The notes below the pieces were generated by a model that saw only the letters and a program-made list of their open reading frames with translations, was not told the origin of the DNA and did not search any database. A stretch of 64,000 nt of DNA from Taudactylus pleione (lineage: Eukaryota; Chordata; Amphibia; Anura; Myobatrachidae): NCBI GenBank assembly GCA_031769625.1, contig JAUIMM010001598.1, forward strand, positions 62,001-126,000, written 5' to 3'. The translations under genes were made by a program, and so were the position numbers. Within the stretch, counting starts at the first letter, position 1. Each line of letters opens with the position of its first letter. Below, one piece after another: positions 9,849 through 24,869 of the stretch.

Positions 9849-10930
9849 GAAATGGAAACAACAAAAGCGCATACTTTGTGATATCTCCTCTTGTAGCAAA
9901 CACAGACAGCTCAAAATTTCACTGGATGTGTTGAAGACCAAGTCCCACAAATGTGATGTGAAATGGTTTTTCTCCCATGTTGTGTTTAAGAGAAAACAGC
10001 AATTGTTCATTTTAGGCCAAAATGCATTGAAATCAATGGAAACAACAAAAGCGCATACTTTGTATTATCTCCTCTTGTAGCAAACACAGACAGCTCAAAA
10101 TTTCACTGGATGTGTTGAAGACCAACTACTACAAATGTGATGTGAAATGGTTTTTCTCCCATGTTGCGTTTAAGAGAAAACAGCAATTGTTCATTTTAGG
10201 CCAAAATGCATTGAAAGCAATGGAAACAACAAAAGCGCATACTTTGTGTTATCTCCTCTTGTAGCAAACACAGACAGCTCAAAATTTCACTGGATGTGTT
10301 GAAGACCAAGACCCACAAATGTAATGTGAAATGGTTTTTCTCCCATGTTGCATTTAAGAGAAAACAGCAATTGTTCATTTTAGGCCAAAATGCATTGAAA
10401 GCAATGGAAACAACAAAAGCGCTTACTTTGTGTTATCTCCTCTTGTAGAAAACACAGACAGCTCAAAATTTCACTGGATGTGTTGAAGACCAAGACCCAC
10501 AAATGTGATGAGAAATGGTTTTTCTCCCATGTTGCGTTTAAGAGAAAATCGCAAATGCACGTTTTAGGCCAAAATGCATTGAAAGCAATGAAAACAACAA
10601 AAGCACATACTTTGTGATATCTCCTCTTGTAGCAAACACAGATAGCTCAAAATTTCAGTGGATGTGTTGAAGACCAAGTCCCACAAATGTGATGTGAAAT
10701 GGTTTTTCTCCCATTTTGCTTTAAGAGAAAACAGCAATTTTTCATTTTAGGCCAAAATGCATTGAAATCAATGGAAACAACAAAACAGCATACTTTGTGT
10801 TATCTCCTCTTGTAGCAAACACAGACAGCTCAAAATTTAACAGGATGTGTTGAAGACCAACTACCACAAATGTGATGTGAAATGGTTTTTCTCCCATGTT
10901 GCGTTTAAGAGAAAACATCAGTTGTTCATT

Positions 10931-13410
10931 TTAGGCCAAAATGCATTGAAAGCAATGGAAACAACAAAAGCGCATATTTTGTGATATCTCCTCTTGTAGC
11001 AAACACAGAAAGCTCAAAATTTCACCGGATGTGTTGAAGACCAAGACCCACAAATGTGATGTGAAATGGTTTTTCTCCCATGTTGCTTTTAAGAGAAAAC
11101 AGCAAATGCACGTTTTAGGCCAAAATGCATTGAAAGCAATGGAAACAACAAAAGCGCATACTTTGTGATATCTCCTCTTGTAGAAAACACAGACAGCTAA
11201 AAATTTCACTGGATGTGTTGAAGACCAAGACGACAAATGTGATGTGAAATGGTTTTTCTCCCATGATGCGTTTAAGAGAAAACAGCAAATGCACGTTTTA
11301 GGCCAAAATGCTTTGAAAGCAATGGAAACAAGAAAAGCGCATACTTTGTGTTATCTCCTCTTGTAGAAAACACAGACAGCTCAAAATTTCACTGGATGTG
11401 TTGAAGACCAAGACCCACAAATGTGATGAGAAATGGTTTTTCTCCCATGTTGCATTTAAGAGAAAACAGCAATTGTTCATTTTAGGCCAAAATGCATTGA
11501 AAGCAATGGAAACAACAAAAGCGCATACTTTGTGATATCTCCTCTTGTAGCAAACACAGACAGCTCAAAATTTCACTGGATGTGTTGAAGACCAAGTCCC
11601 ACAAATGTGATGTGAAATGGTTTTTCTCCCATGTTGTGTTTAAGAGAAAACAGCAATTGTTCATTTTAGGCCAAAATGCATTGAAATCAATGGAAACAAC
11701 AAAAGCGCATACTTTGTGTTATCTCCTCTTGTAGCAAACACAGACAGCTCAAAATTTCACTGGATGTGTTGAAGACCAACTACTACAAATGTGATGTGAA
11801 ATGGTTTTTCTCCCATGTTGCGTTTAAGAGAAAACAGCAATTGTGAATTTTAGGCCAAAATGCATTGAAAGCAATGGAAACAACAAAAGCGCATACTTTG
11901 TGTTATCTCCTCTTGTAGCAAACACAGACAGCTCAAAATTTCACCGAATGTGTTGAAGACCAAGACCCAGAAATGTGATGTGAAATGGTTTTTCTCCCAT
12001 GTTGCTTTTAGGAGAAAACAGCAAATGCACGTTTTAGGCCAAAATGCATTGAAAGCAATGGAAACAACAAAAATGCATACTTTGTGTTATCTCCTCTTGT
12101 AGCAAACACAGACAGCTCAAAATTTCACTGAATGTGTTGAAGACCAAGTCCCACAAATGTGATGTGAAATGGTTTTTCTCCCATGTTGTGTTTAAGAGAA
12201 AACAGCAATTGTTCATTTTAGGCCAAAATGCATTGAAAGCAATGGAAACAACAAAAGCGCATACTTTATGTTATCTCCTCTTGTCGCAAACACAGACAGC
12301 TCAAAATTTCACTGGATGTGTTGAAGACCAAGACCCACAAATGTGATGTGAAATGGTTTTTCTCCCATGTTGCGTTTAAGAGAAAACAGCAAATGCATGT
12401 TTTAGGCCAAAATGCATTGAAAGCAATGGAAACAACAAAAGCGCATACTTTGTGATATCTCCTCTTGTAGTAAACACAGAAAGCTCAAAATTTCACCGGA
12501 TGTGTTGAAGACCAAGACCCACAAATGTGATGTGAAATGGTTTTTCTCCCATGTTGCTTTTAAGAGAAAACAGCAAATGCACGTTTTAGGCCAAAATGCA
12601 TTGAAAGCAATGGAAACAACAAAAGCGCATACTTTGTGATATCTCCTCTTGTAGAAAACACAGACAGCTAAAAATTTCACTGGATGTGTTGAAGACCAAG
12701 ACGACAAATGTGATGTGAAATGGTTTTTCTCCCATGATGCGTTTAAGAGAAAACAGCAAATGCACGTTTTAGGCCAAAATGCTTTGAAAGCAATGGAAAC
12801 AAGAAAAGCGCATACTTTGTGTTATCTCCTCTTGTAGAAAACACAGACAGCTCAAAATTTCACTGGATGTGTTGAAGACCAAGACCCACAAATGTGATGA
12901 GAAATGGTTTTTCTCCCATGTTGCATTTAAGAGAAAACAGCAATTGTTCATTTTAGGCCAAAATGCATTGAAAGCAATGGAAACAACAAAAGCGCATACT
13001 TTGTGATATCTCCTCTTGTAGCAAACACAGACAGCTCAAAATTTCACTGGATGTGTTGAAGACCAAGTCCCACAAATGTGATGTGAAATGGTTTTTCTCC
13101 CATGTTGTGTTTAAGAGAAAACAGCAATTGTTCATTTTAGGCCAAAATGCATTGAAATCAATGGAAACAACAAAAGCGCATACTTTGTGTTATCTCCTCT
13201 TGTAGCAAACACAGACAGCTCAAAATTTCACTGGATGTGTTGAAGACCAACTACTACAAATGTGATGTGAAATGGTTTTTCTCCCATGTTGCGTTTAAGA
13301 GAAAACAGCAATTGTGAATTTTAGGCCAAAATGCATTGAAAGCAATGGAAACAACAAAAGCGCATACTTTGTGTTATCTCCTCTTGTAGCAAACACAGAC
13401 AGCTCAAAAT
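10931..13410 (+). repeat. 8-monomer block in tandem (offset 1,471 bp)
   Basis: The monomer series at about 10,931-11,940 recurs at about 12,402-13,410, including the CAGAAAGCTC, CACCGG, AAGACGACAAATG and ATGCTTTGAAAGC variants. The period is one base short of 8 x 184 because of the 183-bp AAGACGACA monomer. The copies part at about 11,940/13,410, where one has CACCGAATG and the other CACTGGATG. Confidence 0.7.
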
Positions 13411-15725
13411 TTCACTGGATGTGTTGAAGACCAAGACCCACAAATGTGATGAGAAATGGTTTTTCTCCCATGTTGCGTTTAAGAGAAAATCGCAAATGCA
13501 CGTTTTAGGCCAAAATGCATTGAAAGAAATGAAAACAACAAAAGCGCATACTTTGTGATATCTCCTCTTGTAGCAAACACAGATAGCTCAAAATTTCACT
13601 GGATGTGTTGAAGACCAAGACCCACAAATGTGATGTGAAATGGTTTTTCTCCCATGTTGCGTTTAAGAGAAAATAGCAATTTTTCATTTTAGGCCAAAAT
13701 GCATTGAAAGCAATGGAAACAACAAAAGCGCATACTTTGTGTTATCTCCTCTTGTAGCAAACACAGACAGCTCAAAATTTCACTGGATGTGTTGAAGACC
13801 AAGACCCACAAATGTGATGTGAAATGGTTTTTCTCCCATGTTGCGTTTAAGAGAAAACAGCAAATACTCGTTTTAGGCCAAAATGCATTGAAAACAATGG
13901 AAACAACAAAAGCGCATACTTTGTGATATCTCCTCTTGTAGAAAACACAGACAGCTAAAAATTTCACTGGATGTGTTGAAGACCAAGACGACAAATGTGA
14001 TGTGAAATGGTTTTTCTCCCATGATGCGTTTAAGAGAAAACAGCAAATGCACGTTTTAGGCCAAAATGCTTTGAAAGCAATGGAAACAAGAAAAGCGCAT
14101 ACTTTGTGTTATCTCCTCTTGTAGAAAACACAGACAGCTCAAAATTTCACTGGATGTGTTGAAGACCAAGACCCACAAATGTGATGAGAAATGGTTTTTC
14201 TCCCATGTTGCATTTAAGAGAAAACAGCAATTGTTCATTTTAGGCCAAAATGCATTGAAAGCAATGGAAACAACAAAAGCGCATACTTTGTGATATCTCC
14301 TCTTGTAGCAAACACAGACAGCTCAAAATTTCACTGGATGTGTTGAAGACCAAGTCCCACAAATGTGATGTGAAATGGTTTTTCTCCCATGTTGTGTTTA
14401 AGAGAAAACAGCAATTGTTCATTTTAGGCCAAAATGCATTGAAATCAATGGAAACAACAAAAGCGCATACTTTGTGTTATCTCCTCTTGTAGCAAACACA
14501 GACAGCTCAAAATTTCACTGGATGTGTTGAAGACCAACTACTACAAATGTGATGTGAAATGGTTTTTCTCCCATGTTGCGTTTAAGAGAAAACAGCAATT
14601 GTGAATTTTAGGCCAAAATGCATTGAAAGCAATGGAAACAACAAAAGCGCATACTTTGTGTTATCTCCTCTTGTAGCAAACACAGACAGCTCAAAATTTC
14701 ACCGAATGTGTTGAAGACCAAGACCCAGAAATGTGATGTGAAATGGTTTTTCTCCCATGTTGCGTTTAAGAGAAAACAGCAATTGTTCATTTTTTGCCAA
14801 AATGCATTGAAAGCAATGGAAACAACAAAAGCGCATACTTTGTGATATATCTTCTTGTAGCAAACACAGACAGCTCAAAATTTCACTGGATGTGTTGAAG
14901 ACCAAGACCCACAAATGTGATGTGAAATGGTTTTTCTCCCATGTTGCGTTTAAGAGAAAACAGCAAATGCACGTTTTAGGCCAAAATGCATTGAAAGCAA
15001 TGGAAACAACAAAAGCGCATACTTTGTGTTGTCTCCTCTTGTAGCAAACACAGACAGCTCAAAATTTCACTGGATGTGTTGAAGACCAAGACCCACAAAT
15101 GTAATGTGAAATGGTTTTTCTCCCATGTTGCATTTAAGAGAAAACAGCAATTGTTCATTTTAGGCCAAAATGCATTGAAAGCAATGGAAACAACAAAAGC
15201 GCTTACTTTGTGTTATCTGCTCTTGTAGAAAACACAGACAGCTCAAAATTTCACTGGATGTGTTGAAGACCAAGACCCACAAATGTGATGAGAAATGGTT
15301 TTTCTCCCATATTGCGTTTAAGAGAAAATCGCAAATGCACGTTTTAGGCCAAAATGCATTGAAAGCAATGAAAACAACAAAAGCGCATACTTTGTGATAT
15401 CTCCTCTTGTAGCAAACACAGATAGCTCAAAATTTCAGTGGATGTGTTGAAGACCAAGTCCCACAAATGTGATGTGAAATGGTTTTTCTCCCATTTTGCT
15501 TTAAGAGAAAACAGCAATTTTTCATTTTAGGCCAAAATGCATTGAAATCAATGGAAACAACAAAACAGCATACTTTGTGTTATCTCCTCTTGTAGCAAAC
15601 ACAGACAGCTCAAAATTTAACAGGATGTGTTGAAGACCAACTACCACAAATGTGATGTGAAATGGTTTTTCTCCCATGTTGCGTTTAAGAGAAAACATCA
15701 GTTGTTCATTTTAGGCCAAAATGCA
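13400..15725 (+). repeat. Higher-order block, copy 2 of about 2.3 kb
   Basis: This is the 6,620-bp-offset copy of 6,780-9,105 with the same ordered variant monomers. It differs by scattered substitutions, for example TTGTCTCC at about 15,029. It diverges from copy 1 at about 15,730, where the next monomer carries AAAAATGCAT. Confidence 0.75.
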
Positions 15726-17623
15726 TTGAAAGCAATGGAAACAACAAAAATGCATACTTTGTGTTATCTCCTCTTGTAGCAAACACAGACAGCTCAAAAT
15801 TTCACTGAATGTGTTGAAGACCAAGTCCCACAAATGTGATGTGAAATGGTTTTTCTCCCATGTTGTGTTTAAGAGAAAACAGCAAATGTTCATTTTAGGC
15901 CAAAATGCATTGAAAGCAATGGAAACAACAAAAGCGCATACTTTGTGTTATCTCCTCTTGTAGCAAACACAGACAGCTCAAAATTACACTGGATGTGTTG
16001 AAGACCAAGTCCCACAAATGTGATGTGAAATGGTTTTTCTCCCATGTTGCGTTTAAGAGAAAACAGCAATTTTTCATTTTAGGCCAAAATGCATTGAAAG
16101 CAATGGAAACAACAAAAGCGCATACTTTGTGTTATCTCCTCTTGTAGCAAACACAGACAGCTCAAAATTTCACTGGATGTGTTGAAGACCAAGACCCACA
16201 AATGTGATGTGAAATGGTTTTTCTCCCATGTTGCGTTTAAGAGAAAACAGCAATTTTTCATTTTAGGCCAAAATGCATTGAAAGCAATGGAAACAACAAA
16301 AGCGCATACTTTGTGTTATCTCCTCTTGTAGCAAACACAGACAGCTCAAAATTTCACTGGATGTGTTGAAGACCAAGACCCACAAATGTGATGTGAAATG
16401 GTTTTTCTCCCATGTTGCGTTTAAGAGAAAACAGCAAATACTCGTTTTAGGCCAAAATGCATTGAAAGCAATGGAAACAACAAAAGCGCATACTTTGTGA
16501 TATCTCCTCTTGTAGCAAACACAGAAAGCTCAAAATTTCACCGGATGTGTTGAAGACCAAGACCCACAAATGTGATGTGAAATGGTTTTTCTCCCATGTT
16601 GCTTTTAAGAGAAAACAGCAAATGCACGTTTTAGGCCAAAATGCATTGAAAGCAATGGAAACAACAAAAGCGCATACTTAGTGATATCTCCTCTTGTAGA
16701 AAACACAGACAGCTAAAAATTTCACTGGATGTGTTGAAGACCAAGACGACAAATGTGATGTGAAATGGTTTTTCTCCCATGATGCGTTTAAGAGAAAACA
16801 GCAAATGCACGTTTTAGGCCAAAATGCTTTGAAAGCAATGGAAACAACTAAAGCGCATACTTTGTGTTATCTCCTCTTTTAGAAAACACAGACAGCTCAA
16901 AATTTCACTGGATGTGTTGAAGACCAAGACCCACAAATGTGATGAGAAATGGTTTTTCTCCCATGTTGCATTTAAGAGAAAACAGCAATTGTTCATTTTA
17001 GGCCAAAATGCATTGAAAGCAATGGAAACAACAAAAGCGCATACTTTGTGATATCTCCTCTTGTAGAAAACACAGACAGCTCAAAATTTCACTTCATGTG
17101 TTGAAGACCAACTACCACAAATGTGATGTGAAATGGTTTTTCTCCCATGTTTAAGAGAAAACAGCAATTGTTCATTTTAGGCCAAAATGCATTGAAAGCA
17201 ATGGAAACAACAAAAGCACATAATTTGTGTTATCTCCTCTTGTAGCACATACAGACACCTCAAAATTTCACCGGATGTGTTGAAGACCAAGACGCACAAA
17301 TGTGATGTGAAATGGTTTTTCTCCCATGTTGCGTTTAAGAGAAAACAGCAAATGCACGTTTTAGGCCAAAATGCATTGAAAGCAATGGAAACAACAAAAG
17401 CGCATACTTTGTGTTATCTCCTCTTGTAGCAAACACAGACAGCTCAAAATTTCACTGGATGTGTTGAAGACCAAGACCCACAAATGTAATGTGAAATGGT
17501 TTTTCTCCCATGTTGCATTTAAGAGAAAACAGCAATTGTTCATTTTAGGCCAAAATGCATTGAAAGCAATGGAAACAACAAAAGCGCTTACTTTGTGTTA
17601 TCTCCTCTTGTAGAAAACACAGA

Positions 17624-19765
17624 CAGCTCAAAATTTCACTGGATGTGTTGAAGACCAAGACCCACAAATGTGATGAGAAATGGTTTTTCTCCCATGTTGC
17701 GTTTAAGAGAAAATCGCAAATGCACGTTTTAGGCCAAAATGCATTGAAAGAAATGAAAACAACAAAAGCGCATACTTTGTGATATCTCCTCTTGTAGCAA
17801 ACACAGATAGCTCAAAATTTCACTGGATGTGTTGAAGACCAAGACCCACAAATGTGATGTGAAATGGTTTTTCTCCCATGTTGCGTTTAAGAGAAAATAG
17901 CAATTTTTCATTTTAGGCCAAAATGCATTGAAAGCAATGGAAACAACAAAAGCGCATACTTTGTGTTATCTCCTCTTGTAGCAAACACAGACAGCTCAAA
18001 ATTTCACTGGATGTGTTGAAGACCAAGACCCACAAATATGATGTGAAATGGTTTTTCTCCCATGTTGCGTTTAAGAGAAAACAGCAAATACTCGTTTTAG
18101 GCCAAAATGCATTGAAAACAATGGAAACAACAAAAGCGCATACTTTGTGATATCTCCTCTTGTAGAAAACACAGACAGCTAAAAATTTCACTGGATGTGT
18201 TGAAGACCAAGACGACAAATGTGATGTGAAATGGTTTTTCTCCCATGATGCGTTTAAGAGAAAACAGCAAATGCACGTTTTAGGCCAAAATGCTTTGAAA
18301 GCAATGGAAACAAGAAAAGCGCATACTTTGTGTTATCTCCTCTTGTAGAAAACACAGACAGCTAAAAATTTCACTGGATGTGTTGAAGACCAAGACCCAC
18401 AAATGTGATGAGAAATGGTTTTTCTCCCATGTTGCATTTAAGAGAAAACAGCAATTGTTCATTTTAGGCCAAAATGCATTGAAAGCAATGGAAACAACAA
18501 AAGCGCATACTTTGTGATATCTCCTCTTGTAGCAAACACAGACAGCTCAAAATTTCACTGGATGTGTTGAAGACCAAGTCCCACAAATGTGATGTGAAAT
18601 GGTTTTTCTCCCATGTTGTGTTTAAGAGAAAACAGCAATTGTTCATTTTAGGCCAAAATGCATTGAAATCAATGGAAACAACAAAAGCGCATACTTTGTG
18701 TTATCTCCTCTTGTAGCAAACACAGACAGCTCAAAATTTCACTGGATGTGTTAAAGACCAACTACTACAAATGTGATGTGAAATGGTTTTTCTCCCATGT
18801 TGCGTTTAAGAGAAAACAGCAATTGTGAATTTTAGGCCAAAATGCATTGAAAGCAATGGAAACAACAAAAGCGCATACTTTGTGTTATCTCCTCTTGTAG
18901 CAAACACAGACAGCTCAAAATTTCACCAAATGTGTTGAAGACCAAGACCCAGAAATGTGATGTGAAATGGTTTTTCTCCCATGTTGCGTTTAAGAGAAAA
19001 CAGCAATTGTTCATTTTTTGCCAAAATGCATTGAAAGCAATGGAAACAACAAAAGCGCATACTTTGTGATATATCTTCTTGTAGCAAACACAGACAGCTC
19101 AAAATTTCACTGGATGTGTTGAAGACCAAGACCCACAAATGTGATGTGAAATGGTTTTTCTCCCATGTTGCGTTTAAGAGAAAACAGCAAATGCACGTTT
19201 TAGGCCAAAATGCATTGAAAGCAATGGAAACAACAAAAGCGCTTACTTTGTGTTATCTCCTCTTGTAGAAAACACAGACAGCTCAAAATTTCACTGGATG
19301 TGTTGAAGACCAAGACCCACAAATGTGATGAGAAATGGTTTTTCTCCCATGTTGCGTTTAAGAGAAAATTGCAAATGCACGTTTTAGGCCAAAATGCATT
19401 GAAAGCAATGAAAACAACAAAAGCGCATACTTTGTGATATCTCCTCTTGTAGCAAACACAGATAGCTCAAAATTTCAGTGGATGTGTTGAACACCAAGTC
19501 CCACAAATGTGATGTGAAATGGTTTTTCTCCCATTTTGCTTTAAGAGAAAACAGCAATTTTTCATTTTAGGCCAAAATGCATTGAAATCAATGGAAACAA
19601 CAAAACAGCATACTTTGTGTTATCTCCTCTTGTAGCAAACACAGACAGCTCAAAATTTAACAGGATGTGTTGAAGACCAACTACCACAAATGTGATGTGA
19701 AATGGTTTTTCTCCCATGTTGCGTTTAAGAGAAAACATCAGTTGTTCATTTTAGGCCAAAATGCA
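17624..19765 (+). repeat. Higher-order block, copy 3, one monomer shorter
   Basis: It matches 13,400 onward at an offset of 4,224 bp up to about 19,200, then at 4,040 bp. Exactly one 184-bp monomer (the one at 14,976-15,158 in copy 2) is therefore missing. Later markers (CAGTGGATG, TTTTGCTTTAAG, AACATCAGTTG) remain in order. Confidence 0.7.
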
Positions 19766-19899
19766 TTGAAAGCAATGGAAACAACAAAAGCGCATACTTT
19801 GTGATATTTCCTCTTGTAGCAAACACAGACAGCTCAAAATTTCACTGGATGTGTTGAAGACCAAGACCCACAAATGTGATGTGAAATGGTTTTTCTCCC

Positions 19900-22105
19900 A
19901 TGTTGCGTTTAAGAGAAAACAGCAAATGCACGTTTTAGGCCAAAATGCATTGAAAGCAATGGAAACAACAAAAATGCATACTTTGTGTTATCTCCTCTTG
20001 TAGCAAACACAGACAGCTCAAAATTTCACTGAATGTGTTGAAGACCAAGTCCCACAAATGTGATGTGAAATGGTTTTTCTCCCATGTTGTGTTTAAGAGA
20101 AAACAGCAATTTTTCATTTTAGGCCAAAATGCATTGAAAGCAATGGAAACAACAAAAGCGCATACTTTGTGTTATCTCCTCTTGTAGCAAACACAGACAG
20201 CTCAAAATTTCACTGGATGTGTTGAAGACCAAGACCCACAAATGTGATGTGAAATGGTTTTTCTCCCATGTTGCGTTTAAGAGAAAACAGCAATTTTTCA
20301 TTTTAGGCCAAAATGCATTGAAAGCAATGGAAACAACAAAAGCGCATACTTTGTGTTATCTCCTCTTGTAGCAAACACAGACAGCTCAAAATTTCACTGG
20401 ATGTGTTGAAGACCAAGACCCACAAATGTGATGTGAAATGGTTTTTCTCCCATGTTGCGTTTAAGAGAAAACAGCAAATACTCGTTTTAGGCCAAAATGC
20501 ATTGAATGCAATGGAAACAACAAAAGCGCATACTTTGTGATATCTCCTCTTGTAGCAAACACAGAAAGCTCAAAATTTCACCGGATGTGTTGAAGACCAA
20601 GACCCACAAATGTGATGTGAAATGGTTTTTCTCCCATGTTGCTTTTAAGAGAAAACAGCAAATGCACGTTTTAGGCCAAAATGCATTGAAAGCAATGGAA
20701 ACAACAAAAGCGCATACTTAGTGATATCTCCTCTTGTAGAAAACACAGACAGCTAAAAATTTCACTGGATGTGTTGAAGACCAAGACGACAAATGTGATG
20801 TGAAATGGTTTTTCTCCCATGATGCGTTTAAGAGAAAACAGCAAATGCACGTTTTAGGCCAAAATGCTTTGAAAGCAATGGAAACAACTAAAGCGCATAC
20901 TTTGTGTTATCTCCTCTTGTAGAAAACACAGACAGCTCAAAATTTCACTGGATGTGTTGAAGACCAAGACCCACAAATGTGATGAGAAATGGTTTTTCTC
21001 CCATGTTGCGTTTAAGAGAAAACAGCAAATGCACGTTTTAGGCCAAAATGCATTGAAAGCAATGGAAACAACAAAAATGCATACTTTGTGTTATCTCCTC
21101 TTGTAGCAAACACAGACAGCTCAAAATTTCACTGAATGTGTTGAAGACCAAGTCCCACAAATGTGATGTGAAATGGTTTTTCTCCCATGTTGTGTTTAAG
21201 AGAAAACAGCAATTTTTCATTTTAGGCCAAAATGCATTGAAAGCAATGGAAACAACAAAAGCGCATACTTTGTGTTATCTCCTCTTGTAGCAAACACAGA
21301 CAGCTCAAAATTTCACTGGATGTGTTGAAGACCAAGACCCACAAATGTGATGTGAAATGGTTTTTCTCCCATGTTGCGTTTAAGAGAAAACAGCAATTTT
21401 TCATTTTAGGCCAAAATGCATTGAAAGCAATGGAAACAACAAAAGCGCATACTTTGTGTTATCTCCTCTTGTAGCAAACACAGACAGCTCAAAATTTCAC
21501 TGGATGTGTTGAAGACCAAGACCCACAAATGTGATGTGAAATGGTTTTTCTCCCATGTTGCGTTTAAGAGAAAACAGCAAATACTCGTTTTAGGCCAAAA
21601 TGCATTGAATGCAATGGAAACAACAAAAGCGCATACTTTGTGATATCTCCTCTTGTAGCAAACACAGAAAGCTCAAAATTTCACCGGATGTGTTGAAGAC
21701 CAAGACCCACAAATGTGATGTGAAATGGTTTTTCTCCCATGTTGCTTTTAAGAGAAAACAGCAAATGCACGTTTTAGGCCAAAATGCATTGAAAGCAATG
21801 GAAACAACAAAAGCGCATACTTAGTGATATCTCCTCTTGTAGAAAACACAGACAGCTAAAAATTTCACTGGATGTGTTGAAGACCAAGACGACAAATGTG
21901 ATGTGAAATGGTTTTTCTCCCATGATGCATTTAAGAGAAAACAGCAAATGCACGTTTTAGGCCAAAATGCTTTGAAAGCAATGGAAACAACTAAAGCGCA
22001 TACTTTGTGTTATCTCCTCTTGTAGAAAACACAGACAGCTCAAAATTTCACTGGATGTGTTGAAGACCAAGACCCACAAATGTGATGAGAAATGGTTTTT
22101 CTCCC
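19900..22105 (+). repeat. 6-monomer tandem duplication (offset 1,103 bp)
   Basis: About 19,900-21,002 is repeated as 21,003-22,105, including the rare GCATTGAATGCAATGG unit (at about 20,506 and 21,609) and the ATACTTAGTGATATC unit. Very few differences are visible (for example GATGCATTT for GATGCGTTT at about 21,925), so this is a recent duplication. Confidence 0.8.
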
Positions 22106-23055
22106 ATGTTGCATTTAAGAGAAAACAGCAATTGTTCATTTTAGGCCAAAATGCATTGAAAGCAATGGAAACAACAAAAGCGCATACTTTGTGATATCTC
22201 CTCTTGTAGAAAACACAGACAGCTCAAAATTTCACTTCATGTGTTGAAGACCAACTACCACAAATGTGATGTGAAATGGTTTTTCTCCCATGTTTAAGAG
22301 AAAACAGCAATTGTTCATTTTAGGCCAAAATGCATTGAAAGCAATGGAAACAACAAAAGCACATAATTTGTGTTATCTCCTCTTGTAGCACATAGAGACA
22401 CCTCAAAATTTCACCGGATGTGTTGAAGACCAAGACGCACAAATGTGATGTGAAATGGTTTTTCTCCCATGTTGCGTTTAAGAGAAAACAGCAAATGCAC
22501 GTTTTAGGCCAAAATGCATTGAAAGCAATGGAAACAACAAAAGCGCATACTTTGTGTTATCTCCTCTTGTAGAAAACACAGACAGCTCAAAATTTCACTA
22601 GATGTGTTGAAGACCAAGACCCACAAATGTGATGAGAAATGGTTTTTCTCCCATGTTGCATTTAAGAGAAAATCGCAAATGCACGTTTTAGGCCAAAATG
22701 CATTGAAAGCAATGAAAACAACAAAAGCGCATACTTTGTGATATCTCCTCTTGTAGCAAACACAGACAGCTCAAAATTTCACTGGATGTGTTGAAGACCA
22801 AGTCCCACAAATGTGATGTGAAATGGTTTTTCTCCCATGTTGTGTTTAAGAGAAAACAGCAATTGTTCATTTTAGGCCAAAATGCATTGAAATCAATGGA
22901 AACAACAAAAGCGCATACTTTGTGTTATCTCCTCTTGTAGCAAACACAGACAGCTCAAAATTTCACTGGATGTGTTGAAGACCAAGACCCACAAATGTGA
23001 TGTGAAATGGTTTTTCTCCCATGTTGCGTTTAAGAGAAAACAGCAAATGCACGTT

Positions 23056-24690
23056 TTAGGCCAAAATGCATTGAAAGCAATGGAAACAACAAAAATGCAT
23101 ACTTTGTGTTATCTCCTCTTGTAGCAAACACAGACAGCTCAAAATTTCACTGAATGTGTTGAAGACCAAGTCCCACAAATGTGATGTGAAATGGTTTTTC
23201 TCCCATGTTGTGTTTAAGAGAAAACAGCAATTTTTCATTTTAGGCCAAAATGCATTGAAAGCAATGGAAACAACAAAAGCGCATACTTTGTGTTATCTCC
23301 TCTTGTAGCAAACACAGACAGCTCAAAATTTCACTGGATGTGTTGAAGACCAAGACCCACAAATGTGATGTGAAATGGTTTTTCTCCCATGTTGCGTTTA
23401 AGAGAAAACAGCAATTTTTCATTTTAGGCCAAAATGCATTGAAAGCAATGGAAACAACAAAAGCGCATACTTTGTGTTATCTCCTCTTGTAGCAAACACA
23501 GACAGCTCAAAATTTCACTGGATGTGTTGAAGACCAAGACCCACAAATGTGATGTGAAATGGTTTTTCTCCCATGTTGCGTTTAAGAGAAAACAGCAAAA
23601 ACTCGTTTTAGGCCAAAATGCATTGAAAGCAATGGAAACAACAAAAGCGCATACTTTGTGATATCTCCTCTTGTAGCAAACACAGAAAGCTCAAAATTTC
23701 ACCGGATGTGTTGAAGACCAAGACCCACAAATGTGATGTGAAATGGTTTTTCTCCCATGTTGCTTTTAAGAGAAAACAGCAAATGCACGTTTTAGGCCAA
23801 AATGCATTGAAAGCAATGGAAACAACAAAAGCGCATAGATAGTGATATCTCCTCTTGTAGAAAACACAGACAGCTAAAAATTTCACTGGATGTGTTGAAG
23901 ACCAAGACGACAAATGTGATGTGAAATGGTTTTTCTCCCATGATGCGTTTAAGAGAAAACAGCAAATGCACGTTTTAGGCCAAAATGCTTTGAAAGCAAT
24001 GGAAACAACTAAAGCGCATACTTTGTGTTATCTCCTCTTGTAGAAAACACAGACAGCTCAAAATTTCACTGGATGTGTTGAAGACCAAGACCCACAAATG
24101 TGATGAGAAATGGTTTTTCTCCCATGTTGCATTTAAGAGAAAACAGCAATTGTTCATTTTAGGCCAAAATGCATTGAAAGCAATGGAAACAACAAAAGCG
24201 CATACTTTGTGAAATCTCCTCTTGTAGAAAACACAGACAGCTCAAAATTTCACTTCATGTGTTGAAGTCCAACTACCACAAATGTGATGTGAAATGGTTT
24301 TTCTCCCATGTTTAAGAGAAAACAGCAATTGTTCATTTTAGGCCAAAATGCATTGAAAGCAATGGAAACAACAAAAGCACATAATTTGTGTTATCTCCTC
24401 TTGTAGCACATACAGACACCTCAAAATTTCACCGGATGTGTTGAAGACCAAGACGCACAAATGTGATGTGAAATGGTTTTTCTCCCATGTTGCGTTTAAG
24501 AGAAAACAGCAAATGCACGTTTTAGGCCAAAATGCATTGAAAGCAATGGAAACAACAAAAGCGCATACTTTGTGTTATCTCCTCTTGTAGAAAACACAGA
24601 CAGCTCAAAATTTCACTAGATGTGTTGAAGACCAAGACCCACAAATGTGATGAGAAATGGTTTTTCTCCCATGTTGCGTTTAAGAGAAAA
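23056..24690 (+). repeat. Copy of 21,038-22,672 at offset 2,018 bp
   Basis: The monomer order of the preceding block is repeated, including the 179-bp monomer and the CACTAGATG unit. Private changes include AAAAACTCG at about 23,598 and GAAGTCCAACTACC at about 24,265. Divergence occurs at about 24,690, where TCGCAAATACTCG replaces TCGCAAATGCACG. Confidence 0.7.
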
Positions 24691-24869
24691 TCGCAAATAC
24701 TCGTTTTAGGCCAAAATGCATTGAAAGCAATGGAAACAACAAAAGCGCATACTTTGTGATATCTCCTCTTGTAGCAAACACAGAAAGCTCAAAATTTCAC
24801 CGGATGTGTTGAAGACCAAGACCCACAAATGTGATGTGAAATGGTTTTTCTCCCATGTTGCTTTTAAGA

